NCBI RefSeq assembly: GCF_902833145.1
Contig: NZ_CADFEN010000005.1
Span: 496,001 to 560,000, forward strand
Direction: 5' to 3'
Length of the DNA stretch: 64,000 bases
From: Burkholderia sp. BCC0506
GTDB lineage: Bacteria; Pseudomonadota; Gammaproteobacteria; Burkholderiales; Burkholderiaceae
Notes under the pieces: model-generated
The model's database searches: none
Seen by the model: only the letters and a program-made list of their open reading frames with translations
Told to the model about the DNA's origin: nothing
Shown here: positions 9,469-17,122 of the stretch, piece by piece
Layout of the letters: each line of letters starts with the position of its first letter
Numbering within the stretch: position 1 is the stretch's first letter
Program-made: the position numbers and the translations under genes

Positions 9469-10194
9469 TTACCGCGCGGGTTCCCTGTACTCGGTCGTCG
9501 CCTGCGCCGCGCGTTGCTCCCTCGGCCGCCACACCAGCAGCCAACGCGCCGCGCCGTCGAGCGACGTGCACAGCACCAGATAGATCATCGCGACGAACAG
9601 GAAGATCGGCGCCGGATACACCATCAGCCGGTTGTTCACCTGCGTCGCGACGAACGACAGCTCGGGCACGCCGACGATATACGCGAGCGACGTGTCCTTC
9701 ACGAGCGCGACCCACTGGTTGACGAACGACGGTGTCATGATCCGGATCGCCTGCGGCAGCAGCACGTAGCGCACCGTCTGCCAGCGCGTGAGCCCGAGCG
9801 ACAGCCCGGCCTGCCATTGCCCGTCGCCCGCGGCGACGATTCCCGCATGCACCGCATGCGCGAGATATGCGCCGCCGATCAGCGCCAGCGCGCACACGAC
9901 CGTCGCGAGCCCCGGCACATCCACGTGCAGCAGCACGGGCATCAGGAAATACGTCCAGAAAATCAGCATCAGCACCGGAATCGCGCGGAAGAAGCCGATG
10001 AACGCGAGCAGCAGCACGCGTACCGGGCCGCGCGCAAGCGCCATCGCGACGCCGAACGTCACGCCGAGCACGGCCGATGCGATCGCGGATGCGAGCGCCA
10101 GCACCAGCGACAGCGCGGCGCCGCCGAGCGGGCCGTCCGGAAATGCGCCGACGAGCAGGTACGGCAGATTCGAGAGCAGCAGCGAAAGGTCCAT
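9469..10194 (-). CDS. Polar amino-acid ABC transporter permease (HisM/GlnP family), second subunit
   Basis: 241 aa. Inner-membrane permease of the His/Glu/Gln/Arg/opine family: several hydrophobic helices and an EAA-like loop around DGQWQAGLSLGLTRWQTVRYVLLPQA, the ATPase contact. It lies 2 bp behind the first permease gene, so the two probably form a heterodimeric channel. The substrate cannot be read from the permease. No ATP-binding subunit gene follows; the operon ends here against the convergent M23 peptidase gene. Confidence 0.9.
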   Translation of the reverse strand: MDLSLLLSNLPYLLVGAFPDGPLGGAALSLVLALASAIASAVLGVTFGVAMALARGPVRVLLLAFIGFFRAIPVLMLIFWTYFLMPVLLHVDVPGLATVVCALALIGGAYLAHAVHAGIVAAGDGQWQAGLSLGLTRWQTVRYVLLPQAIRIMTPSFVNQWVALVKDTSLAYIVGVPELSFVATQVNNRLMVYPAPIFLFVAMIYLVLCTSLDGAARWLLVWRPREQRAAQATTEYREPAR

Positions 10195-10196
10195 CG

Positions 10197-10919
10197 TCAG
10201 CGCCCCGCTCCGATCCGGTCGCGCCATTGCGTGGCCGCGTACGCACCGGCCTCGATCGCGGCCACCGCCGCGACGTACAGCAGGGTCGCGACGCCGAACG
10301 CGGCGAACGTCTTGAACGTCTCGGTCTCGACCTGCCGCGACGCATACGACAGCTCGGCCACGCCGATCGCCATCGCGAGCGACGAGTTCTTCACGAGATT
10401 CATGTATTGGCCGAACAGCGGCGGCAGCGCGATGCGCACGGCCTGCGGCAGCACCACGTAGCGCAACGATTGCATCGGCGTGAGGCCGAGCGCGGCGGCC
10501 GCATCGTGTTGCGCACGCCGTACGCCGCGCAGGCCGGCCTCGCATTCCTCGGCGACGAACGCGGCCGTATAGGCGCTCAACCCGACCCACCCTGCCACGA
10601 ATTCGAACGACGGCCACGCGAGCGCGAACGGGCCCACGCTCACCGCATGGCGCGCATTGAGCCACGTGATCCACGTATCGGGCAGCAACGACGCGACGCC
10701 GAAATACCAGAACAGCAACTGCACGAGCAGCGGCGTGTTGCGCAACGCGACGACGTATGCGGTGGCGGCCGTGCGCAGCGCCCTGCCGCGCGCATGCCGC
10801 ATCACGGCGAGCAGCAGCCCGCCGACGGTCGCGGCGACGGCCGACGCGGCCGCGAGACCGAGTGTCAGCAGGAAGCCCTGCCAGAGCCAGGACAGATATT
10901 TGGGCGCCAACCCGAGCAT
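10197..10919 (-). CDS. Polar amino-acid ABC transporter permease (HisQ/GltJ family), first subunit
   Basis: 240 aa starting MLGLAPKYLSWLWQGFLLTL. The permease signature is in RNTPLLVQLLFWYFG and the EAA loop in HDAAAALGLTPMQSLRYVVLPQA. It follows the substrate-binding protein gene after a spacer with a strong hairpin and precedes the second permease by 2 bp. Longer in-frame starts exist upstream, but they would run through that hairpin; the ATG at 10919 gives the usual family length. Confidence 0.9.
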   Translation of the reverse strand: MLGLAPKYLSWLWQGFLLTLGLAAASAVAATVGGLLLAVMRHARGRALRTAATAYVVALRNTPLLVQLLFWYFGVASLLPDTWITWLNARHAVSVGPFALAWPSFEFVAGWVGLSAYTAAFVAEECEAGLRGVRRAQHDAAAALGLTPMQSLRYVVLPQAVRIALPPLFGQYMNLVKNSSLAMAIGVAELSYASRQVETETFKTFAAFGVATLLYVAAVAAIEAGAYAATQWRDRIGAGR

Positions 10920-10954
10920 GCTGGGGAGCGCGCACGACGCGCGCGATCGGATGA

Positions 10955-10999
10955 AAACGAAAAGCGCCGCGCGGCCAATGTTCCGGCCAGTCGCGGCGC
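10955..10999 (-). terminator. Hairpin between binding-protein and permease genes
   Basis: GCGCCGCG (10964-10971) pairs with CGCGGCGC (10992-10999), with an inner GGCC/GGCC stem; on the minus strand it is followed by TTTTCGTTTT. It probably ends most transcripts after the binding-protein gene, letting the periplasmic protein outnumber the permeases, a common pattern in such operons. Confidence 0.65.
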
Positions 11000-11013
11000 G
11001 CGTGCGGAACCGG

Positions 11014-11829
11014 TCAGGTCTTGTCGCCGATGCGGAAAATGCGCGTAAGCGGCGTTTTCGTCGTCGGTCCGAACCAGGCGTCGTAGATCTGCGCCGCGCG
11101 GCCATTCGCCTCGAGCCCCTTCAGCGTGTCGTTGACGAAGCCGAGCAGGCGCGTCTCGCCCTTCGGCACGCCGACGCCCATGTAGTCGTTCGAGATCGTG
11201 AACGCGGGGATCTCGTAGTTCTGCTTGTCGGGCACGTTCGCGAGCAGGCCGATCAGTTTCGGGCCGTCCTGCGTGATGGCCTGCACGTTGCCGGCGCGCA
11301 GCGCGGCGAACGCGAACGGCGTGTCGTCGTACGCGACGATCGTCGCCTTCGGGAATTTCTCGCGCAGCGTGATCTCGTTGGTCGTGCCCTTGTCCGCGCC
11401 GACGCGCAGGCCGTTCAGTTGGTCGGCCGATTTCAGCACGCCCTTCTTCGCGAGAAACTGCTGGCCCGACGAGAAATACGGAATGCTGAAGTCGACCTGT
11501 TTCGCCCGCTCGTCGGTGATCGTGAAGTTCGCGAGCACGAGGTCGACCTTGCCGGACGTCAGGAACGGGATGCGGTTCGCGGGGTTGGTCGGCTGCAGTT
11601 GCAGCTTCACGCCGAGCTTGTCGGCAAGCGCCTTCGCGTAATCGACGTCGAGACCGACGATGTGGTTGCTTTTCGCATCGACATAGCCGAACGGCGGATT
11701 GCTGTCGAACGTTGCGACGCGCAGCACGCCGGCCTTCCTGATGTCGTCGAGACGGTCTGCATGCGCGACGGTGCCTGCGGTCACGAGCGCGACCCCGACG
11801 AGCCACGTGGCGAGAGTGTGGATTTTCAT
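11014..11829 (-). CDS. Amino-acid ABC transporter periplasmic substrate-binding protein
   Basis: 271 aa. Family 3 solute-binding protein. The signal peptide MKIHTLATWLVGVALVTAGTVAHA is cut after residue 24. The mature protein begins DRLDDIRKAGVLRVATFDSNPPFGYVD and carries the family signature GLDVDYAKALADKLGVKLQL; an Arg and Asp typical of alpha-amino-acid binding appear in NPANRIPFL and YDDTPFAF. It captures an amino acid and feeds the two permeases downstream. First gene of the operon; the hairpin behind it should raise its share of the mRNA. The exact amino acid is not determinable here. Confidence 0.9.
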   Translation of the reverse strand: MKIHTLATWLVGVALVTAGTVAHADRLDDIRKAGVLRVATFDSNPPFGYVDAKSNHIVGLDVDYAKALADKLGVKLQLQPTNPANRIPFLTSGKVDLVLANFTITDERAKQVDFSIPYFSSGQQFLAKKGVLKSADQLNGLRVGADKGTTNEITLREKFPKATIVAYDDTPFAFAALRAGNVQAITQDGPKLIGLLANVPDKQNYEIPAFTISNDYMGVGVPKGETRLLGFVNDTLKGLEANGRAAQIYDAWFGPTTKTPLTRIFRIGDKT

Positions 11830-12020
11830 GAGCACGACCTGTTTGTTATGGAGGCCACCGCGGATCGCGCGGCGGCACGGTTCGAAGAACATCGCGACGG
11901 AGTGTGCCGGCGCGAAGCCGCTAACGTATCAGCGCGTGCGGCGAATCCGAACCAACAAATGGTGCTTTGCTCTGCGGGTTTCGTGATGAGGCCGGGCCGG
12001 CTTGCGTGCGGGCCTCGCGC

Positions 12021-13193
12021 TCACGGAAACGTGAACGTGAATTCCGCGCCACCGCCGGCATAGCCGGGCGCCAGTTCTCCGTCCGCGCCGGTGCGAATGT
12101 ACTGGGCTCGCAACGGCATCACGGCCAGGTCGCCGGACCGGCGCATCGGATACCTGGTGGCCGTGCCCGGCTCGCCGTAGGCGATCCGCTCGCCGCTCAG
12201 CCCATTCGTCATCACGATGTTGAACCCGCGCGCCACCGTCTGGCCGGCCGGCGCGCTGAGTTGCAGCAGCGTGCTGTCCGGATTCGGCCGGGCAGCCTTG
12301 TCGCGGAAGCTGATCGAAGGCTTCGCCGCGGCCGCGCACTGGTTGAGCGTGATATCGAAATCGACCGGCTTCGATGTCGTATTCACACTCGGAAACTGAC
12401 TGACCGAAAATTTGCCGAGCGTGACCGGCACGATCATGCCCGACTGAATCTCGCAGCGGTTCGGCACCGTGATCTCGCATTCGCTGCCGATACAGACGTT
12501 GCCGACGCCGACGAAGAACTTGCCCTGCTTGCACAGATTGGGGGGCACCGTCGACTCCGGCACGGTCACGGTTGCGCCCTCCGATACGGCGCCTTTCGGA
12601 AAATCGATCGCATACAGCGCCACGGTCGGGTTGCCCGGCAGGCTCCTGACCACCAACTTCCCTTCCGGCAACTGGGAAACCGGCTGATCGAGCACCAGGA
12701 ACTGCCGGAAGCGCATCACCCGCGCATCGGTCCCGCCACCCGACGGCAGGAGTGCGTTTTTCGCGGTCACCATCGGCAGGCCGCTTTGTCGCAGCGTACG
12801 CTCGACGCCATCGCCGGAAACGCCGACCCATTTGAAGCCGATGCCGGACACGTTCGTCTGCGCGACGCCATCCGGGACGACCGTGCCCGGCGCCCAGTGT
12901 CCGGCGCTCGCCAGCTCGTGCGCGCTCGACGCGTTGCCGTACTTGAACGCGACCATCAGCGTCACCGTGCGTTGATACAGCGTCGAGCCGACCGGCGTCG
13001 CACTCGTCAACGGGGTGATCATCCGCCAGGGTGTCGCATCGACGTTGCTGAACGTGCAATCCAGCGCCGTCGTGCCGCTGTTGCCTTGCGCCGCTGCAGG
13101 CGCGCAGAATGCGAGCGCCACGCATCCGGCCGTCGCGAATCGACGCATCGCCAGGCCTGCTTGCCTGAATCCGCGCCAGTGGATCGTCTTCAT
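12021..13193 (-). CDS. Fimbrial tip-like subunit (two-domain adhesin)
   Basis: 390 aa, twice the size of a major pilin. Signal peptide about residues 1-36 (cut near APAAAQ). An N-terminal domain of about 200 residues without obvious pilin features is followed by a C-terminal pilin-like domain from about residue 225, with cysteines in NVCIGSECEITVPNRCEIQSG and an alternating C-terminus (GGGAEFTFTFP) as recognised by PapD-type chaperones. This layout fits a tip adhesin: receptor-binding domain plus pilin domain. Last gene of the fimbrial operon, 65 bp after the haemagglutinin-like gene, with a long hairpin in the gap. The receptor is unknown. Confidence 0.8.
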   Translation of the reverse strand: MKTIHWRGFRQAGLAMRRFATAGCVALAFCAPAAAQGNSGTTALDCTFSNVDATPWRMITPLTSATPVGSTLYQRTVTLMVAFKYGNASSAHELASAGHWAPGTVVPDGVAQTNVSGIGFKWVGVSGDGVERTLRQSGLPMVTAKNALLPSGGGTDARVMRFRQFLVLDQPVSQLPEGKLVVRSLPGNPTVALYAIDFPKGAVSEGATVTVPESTVPPNLCKQGKFFVGVGNVCIGSECEITVPNRCEIQSGMIVPVTLGKFSVSQFPSVNTTSKPVDFDITLNQCAAAAKPSISFRDKAARPNPDSTLLQLSAPAGQTVARGFNIVMTNGLSGERIAYGEPGTATRYPMRRSGDLAVMPLRAQYIRTGADGELAPGYAGGGAEFTFTFP

Positions 13194-13211
13194 GGTGTTT
13201 CCCGTGGAAGC

Positions 13212-13251
13212 GGCGGCGGGCGCCATCTGCTTGCGATGGTCGCCCGCCGCC
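13212..13251 (-). terminator. Long intercistronic hairpin before the tip subunit gene
   Basis: GGCGGCGGGCG pairs with CGCCCGCCGCC, with an inner CCATC/GATGG stem: about 16 bp with one bulge. No T-run follows, so it more likely stabilises the upstream mRNA or tunes distal expression than ends transcription completely. Confidence 0.5.
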
Positions 13252-13258
13252 AGTCGCG

Positions 13259-16255
13259 TTACTCGATCACGCCAAGATTGAGGCCCGCGATCTTCTGCAG
13301 CGCAGCCTCGCCAGACACGATGCTGTTGCGGAACGTGCCGCGGTTGATGCCGACGAGACCGCCGAAGGTCTGAGTCGACGATCCGTTGACTCGCCCGCTT
13401 GCGGCAGCGCGCTCGACGAGGCCCGCGTTCATGCCGACGAAGCCGCCGAGCGCCGCGTAGCAGCCGGCGCCGATCGTCCCCGACGCCGACGCGTCGGTCA
13501 CCGTGCCGAGGTTTTCACCGACAAACCCGCCCACCGTGCCCGACGTGCCGCCGGACACGTTGCCGGTGGCCGACGCGGTCGAGATCGTGCCGTACGTCAT
13601 GTTGATGCCGGCGAAACCGCCGGCCGACGCGCCGGTTCCGGCGGATACATCGCCGCTCGCGTCGACGTTGGACAGTTCGGCCGAGTTGCTGCCGACGAAG
13701 CCGCCGGTCTTGCTGTAGCTGCCGCCGGTCGTCTTGCCGCGCGCGACGGCATGGGAAATCCGGCCGCCGGCGTGATTGCCGACGAAGCCGCCATTCGCGC
13801 CCTGCCCACCGCTGACCGCACCGTGCGCTTCCGCCATGTCGATTTCCGCGTCCGCGCCCATATTCATACCGACGAAGCCGCCGGTCGAACCCGTCGATGC
13901 GCTCGTGACCGCGCCCAGCGCCTTGCTGTCGGTCACCGCCCCCTGGTTCATTCCGACAAAACCGCCGATCGCCTGCGCATACCGGCCATCCACGATGCCG
14001 CTCGCGCTCGAACCCGCGATTTTGCCGGTGTTACTCCCGACGAGCCCGCCGGCCGCGCCGCCCGAGCCGCCCGTCACGCGCCCCAGTGCCGTCGCACCGG
14101 TGATGGTGCCCAACAGGTTCGCACCCACGAACCCGCCGACGTTCACGCCCGCCAGATTGAAGCCCGACGTGGTGCCGCGGCTCGTCGAGCCGACGATTTC
14201 CCCGCCGCGGTTCACGCCGACGAGGCCGCCGATCGACGCCAGATTCGATGCACCGCCCGATACGTTCGCGTTCGACTCGCCGTCCGACACGAGCCCCGCG
14301 TTCCGGCCCAGTCCGTTTTCGCCGACCAGGCCGCCGACCGCATACGACATGCCGTTGCCCGACACCGATCCGGTGTACGACGTGTGCAAGATGTCGCCGT
14401 GGTTGATGCCGACCAGACCGCCCAGCGCATTGCTGCGGCTGGCGCCGGCGCTCACCTGCATGTTCGTCGCGTTCACGTTCGAGATCGTGCCGACGTTCTC
14501 GCCCACCAACCCGCCGATGGCGACCGGCCCCACGCCCGACGCGGCGCTGACGCGCAGCGACTTCAGGTTGAGGTTGGCGAGGACGCCCGCGTTGCGACCG
14601 AACAACCCGGCATAGGGATCGTTGCTCGAGATCGTGAGGTTGCTGATCGTGTTGCCGAGGCCGTTGAACACGCCCGCGAACGACGCGCCCGAGCCGATCG
14701 TCTTGAATGTGCTGCCGTAGTACGAGCCGGCGATGTCGTTACCGAGCACGTACAGTCCGCCGAGGTTCGCATTGACGGCCTGCAATTGCTGCAGGTTCTG
14801 GATCACGGTGTAGCGATAGCCGTTCGATTCGAAGCCGGCTCCGGCACCCGACAGCGTCACCGCCGCGCCCCCCGTCAACGCATGCGCGACGCCGTAGTCG
14901 AGCGTAAGCAACGCGTTCGCGCCGGTCAGTGCGATCGGTGCCGCGATCGAGACGTTGTCCCGTGCCGCGATCGCCATGCGCGCATTCGCACCGGTTGCGC
15001 GCAGCGGCCCCTTGACCGATACGTCGCCCTGCTGGCTGGCCAGTTTCAGGCGGTTGCCGCTCGCCCACGTCACCGGCCCCTCGACCGACAGCGTGCCGCG
15101 TTCGGCCACCAGCTCGACGTCGGTCGTCGCGAGGTTGCGCGACAGCGTGTCGGCCACGATCGTGCCCGACTGGTTCGCGCCCGCCGTGACGCCCAGGTTC
15201 GAGGTCGCGATGCGCCAGGTGCCGCTGCGCCCGTTGACCGCGCGCGTATCGACCATCGTCCCGAGCGCGACCTTCACGTCGGCGCCGCGCGTGTCGACCG
15301 TACCACCGTTGCCCGGCGCCGTCGCGCTCGCGTTCAGCATGCCCGCGACATTGACCGTGCCGGCGTCGTACCCGTCCAGCGAGATTCGGCCCGCCGTGTT
15401 CCTGAGCGTTCTCGCCTCGATGCTGCCCTGGTTGTTGACCACCGTGCGCAGCACCGCATCGGCCGTCTTCGCGCTCATCAGTACCTGCCCGCCGTCGGCC
15501 TTCAGCAACTGTTCGTTGCTCGCCAGCGCGTTGACGATGCCCCGATCGATCTGCACGTTGAGCAGCTTGCCGCCGTCGAAATTCAGCGTCACGTCGCTGC
15601 CCGCACCGAGCGCGACGGTCCCCATCTGCGCCTGCACGATACCGCGGTTCGTCACGCGTGCGCCGAGCAGCGCGATCGAACCGCCTTCGCTCGCGACGAG
15701 ATTGCCGAAGTTCTGCACCTCGGCCGGGGAGTCGCCGGAAAACCGCAGTCGACCTGCTTCGAAGTCTTCGTCCTTGATGTGCAGGGTCGTCGCGACCAGC
15801 CCGCCGACGTTGACCTGTGCCCCCTTGCCGAACAGGATGCCGTTCGGGTTCACGAGGAACACGCGGCCATTCGCGTCGAGTGCGCCGTAGATCGCGCTGC
15901 CGTCCTGACCGACGACGCGGTTCAGCGCGATCGACGTGGTGGACGGCTGGTTGAACGTGACGCGTTGCCCCTTGTCGATGTTGAACGACTTCCAGTTCGT
16001 CACCAGCTTGTCGGTATGCTGGTTGATCGACATCTGCTGCCCGTTGTCGTAGGTCAGCATGTCCGCCTTTCCGGACACGACGGTCCCGTCCACCGGCAAT
16101 GCGTATGCGGACGTCAGCGTGCCGCCCGTGAGCAGCGCGAGCACCGCGACGGTACGCGCGCGCGTCGCGGATTTGCCGCGCCGACGTGCCCGCTCGCCGG
16201 CTACCTGCCAGACACCCTGCCTGCTGTTCCATACCAAAGCGTACGATTTGTTCAC
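13259..16255 (-). CDS. Filamentous-haemagglutinin-like (TpsA-type) adhesin with GLUG repeats
   Basis: 998 aa, GTG start overlapping the upstream chaperone stop (GTGA), with AAGGAA upstream. Domains in order: extended signal peptide region of type V proteins (MNKSYALVWNSRQGVWQVAG); Sec signal peptide ending about residue 52; TPS/haemagglutination-activity domain (about 53-170) with the VNPNGILFGKGAQVNVGGLV signature; beta-helical stretch to about 500; then 14 GLUG-type repeats with core GG(L/F)VGxN every 25-50 residues to the C-terminus. TpsA proteins are normally exported by a cognate TpsB pore, but no TpsB gene is in the window; this gene sits inside a chaperone-usher operon. There is no membrane anchor, so release or another surface-holding mechanism is implied. 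Confidence 0.88.
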   Translation of the reverse strand: MNKSYALVWNSRQGVWQVAGERARRRGKSATRARTVAVLALLTGGTLTSAYALPVDGTVVSGKADMLTYDNGQQMSINQHTDKLVTNWKSFNIDKGQRVTFNQPSTTSIALNRVVGQDGSAIYGALDANGRVFLVNPNGILFGKGAQVNVGGLVATTLHIKDEDFEAGRLRFSGDSPAEVQNFGNLVASEGGSIALLGARVTNRGIVQAQMGTVALGAGSDVTLNFDGGKLLNVQIDRGIVNALASNEQLLKADGGQVLMSAKTADAVLRTVVNNQGSIEARTLRNTAGRISLDGYDAGTVNVAGMLNASATAPGNGGTVDTRGADVKVALGTMVDTRAVNGRSGTWRIATSNLGVTAGANQSGTIVADTLSRNLATTDVELVAERGTLSVEGPVTWASGNRLKLASQQGDVSVKGPLRATGANARMAIAARDNVSIAAPIALTGANALLTLDYGVAHALTGGAAVTLSGAGAGFESNGYRYTVIQNLQQLQAVNANLGGLYVLGNDIAGSYYGSTFKTIGSGASFAGVFNGLGNTISNLTISSNDPYAGLFGRNAGVLANLNLKSLRVSAASGVGPVAIGGLVGENVGTISNVNATNMQVSAGASRSNALGGLVGINHGDILHTSYTGSVSGNGMSYAVGGLVGENGLGRNAGLVSDGESNANVSGGASNLASIGGLVGVNRGGEIVGSTSRGTTSGFNLAGVNVGGFVGANLLGTITGATALGRVTGGSGGAAGGLVGSNTGKIAGSSASGIVDGRYAQAIGGFVGMNQGAVTDSKALGAVTSASTGSTGGFVGMNMGADAEIDMAEAHGAVSGGQGANGGFVGNHAGGRISHAVARGKTTGGSYSKTGGFVGSNSAELSNVDASGDVSAGTGASAGGFAGINMTYGTISTASATGNVSGGTSGTVGGFVGENLGTVTDASASGTIGAGCYAALGGFVGMNAGLVERAAASGRVNGSSTQTFGGLVGINRGTFRNSIVSGEAALQKIAGLNLGVIE

Positions 16256-17118
16256 TTCATTTTTCCTTGTTGTGGTTGAATTCCTGCCGATTGCCCCGGC
16301 AGGACGGGTACTGCAAGCGATGTGCGAGGCGGGGCGAGCGCCGCGCGATATTCATGCGATGCGCCGTTGTCGTCGACCGCGTCGAACGTGATGTCGCCGG
16401 CATGGGTGTCGGCGTCCGCACCGATCGGGACATCCACACGATCGAACGGGGCGACCTCGACCGAGCCGTTCGCCAGCGCGACCGGTTCGCCGTTCAGCAG
16501 CAGGCGCGTGAGCGTCACGTAGTACGGCGTGGGATTGATCGCCGTGACCGGTGCGGTTGCGCTTCCGCCCGCGCGCGTCCACGCAAGCCGATTCGGTGCG
16601 TCGTCCGCCTCGCCGGCGAGACCGGCCGGCCGATACAGCACCTTCATCCTCAGCCGGTACGCGATGCGCAGCGTGTGGTCGCCCGCGCGGGCGGCCGGCG
16701 GCACTTCGAGCAAGTTGATCCAGAAGCGGGATTCGCGATCCGGTGCGAGCGCGCCGACAGCTTGCACGCGGATCGACAGCGACTGCGCCGGTTCGACACG
16801 CGCAAGCGGCGGCGTGACGACGAACGGCACGCGAAGATGGCTCGGATCGGCATTCGCGTCGCCGTCATCGAGCCACGCCTGCACGAGGATCGGCGCTTCA
16901 CCGCCGTTGCGGGCCAGCATCGTCATCGCGTGCGCATCGCCCGGATAGACGAACCGCGTGCCGACCACGTACAACGCCGCGTCGCAGCGCATCGCGGCGG
17001 TGCTTGTCGCACCGGCGAGCAACACCACACGCACGACGCGGGCAGCCCTCGCGCGACCGCTCGAACGACGCGGCGGCACACCGCTCACCGATTCCGTACG
17101 AACAACGTAACCGCGCAT
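16252..17118 (-). CDS. Fimbrial periplasmic chaperone (PapD/FimC family), second copy
   Basis: 288 aa. Two immunoglobulin-like domains of a pilus chaperone: N-terminal strand with ALYVVGTRFVYPGD, the conserved RESRFWINLLEVPP segment in the F1-G1 region, and NPTPYYVTLTRLLLNG in domain 2. The N-terminus is Arg-rich with a weak signal peptide to about residue 48. It lies 4 bp after the usher stop and overlaps the haemagglutinin-like gene. With another chaperone gene at the front of the operon, this one may serve the distal products, the tip subunit or even the haemagglutinin-like protein; that is inference. About 40 residues longer than typical, through both termini. Confidence 0.9.
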   Translation of the reverse strand: MRGYVVRTESVSGVPPRRSSGRARAARVVRVVLLAGATSTAAMRCDAALYVVGTRFVYPGDAHAMTMLARNGGEAPILVQAWLDDGDANADPSHLRVPFVVTPPLARVEPAQSLSIRVQAVGALAPDRESRFWINLLEVPPAARAGDHTLRIAYRLRMKVLYRPAGLAGEADDAPNRLAWTRAGGSATAPVTAINPTPYYVTLTRLLLNGEPVALANGSVEVAPFDRVDVPIGADADTHAGDITFDAVDDNGASHEYRAALAPPRTSLAVPVLPGQSAGIQPQQGKMK

Positions 17119-17122
17119 CGCG

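Noticed and set aside
13259-14600. Regular repeats suggesting a CRISPR or minisatellite
   Set aside because: The repeats are protein-level GLUG units, variable at DNA level, inside a continuous coding frame; no direct repeat-spacer pattern.
13751-16279. 842-codon plus-strand frame over the FHA-like gene
   Set aside because: Antisense shadow of a real gene with ESPR, TPS and GLUG features.
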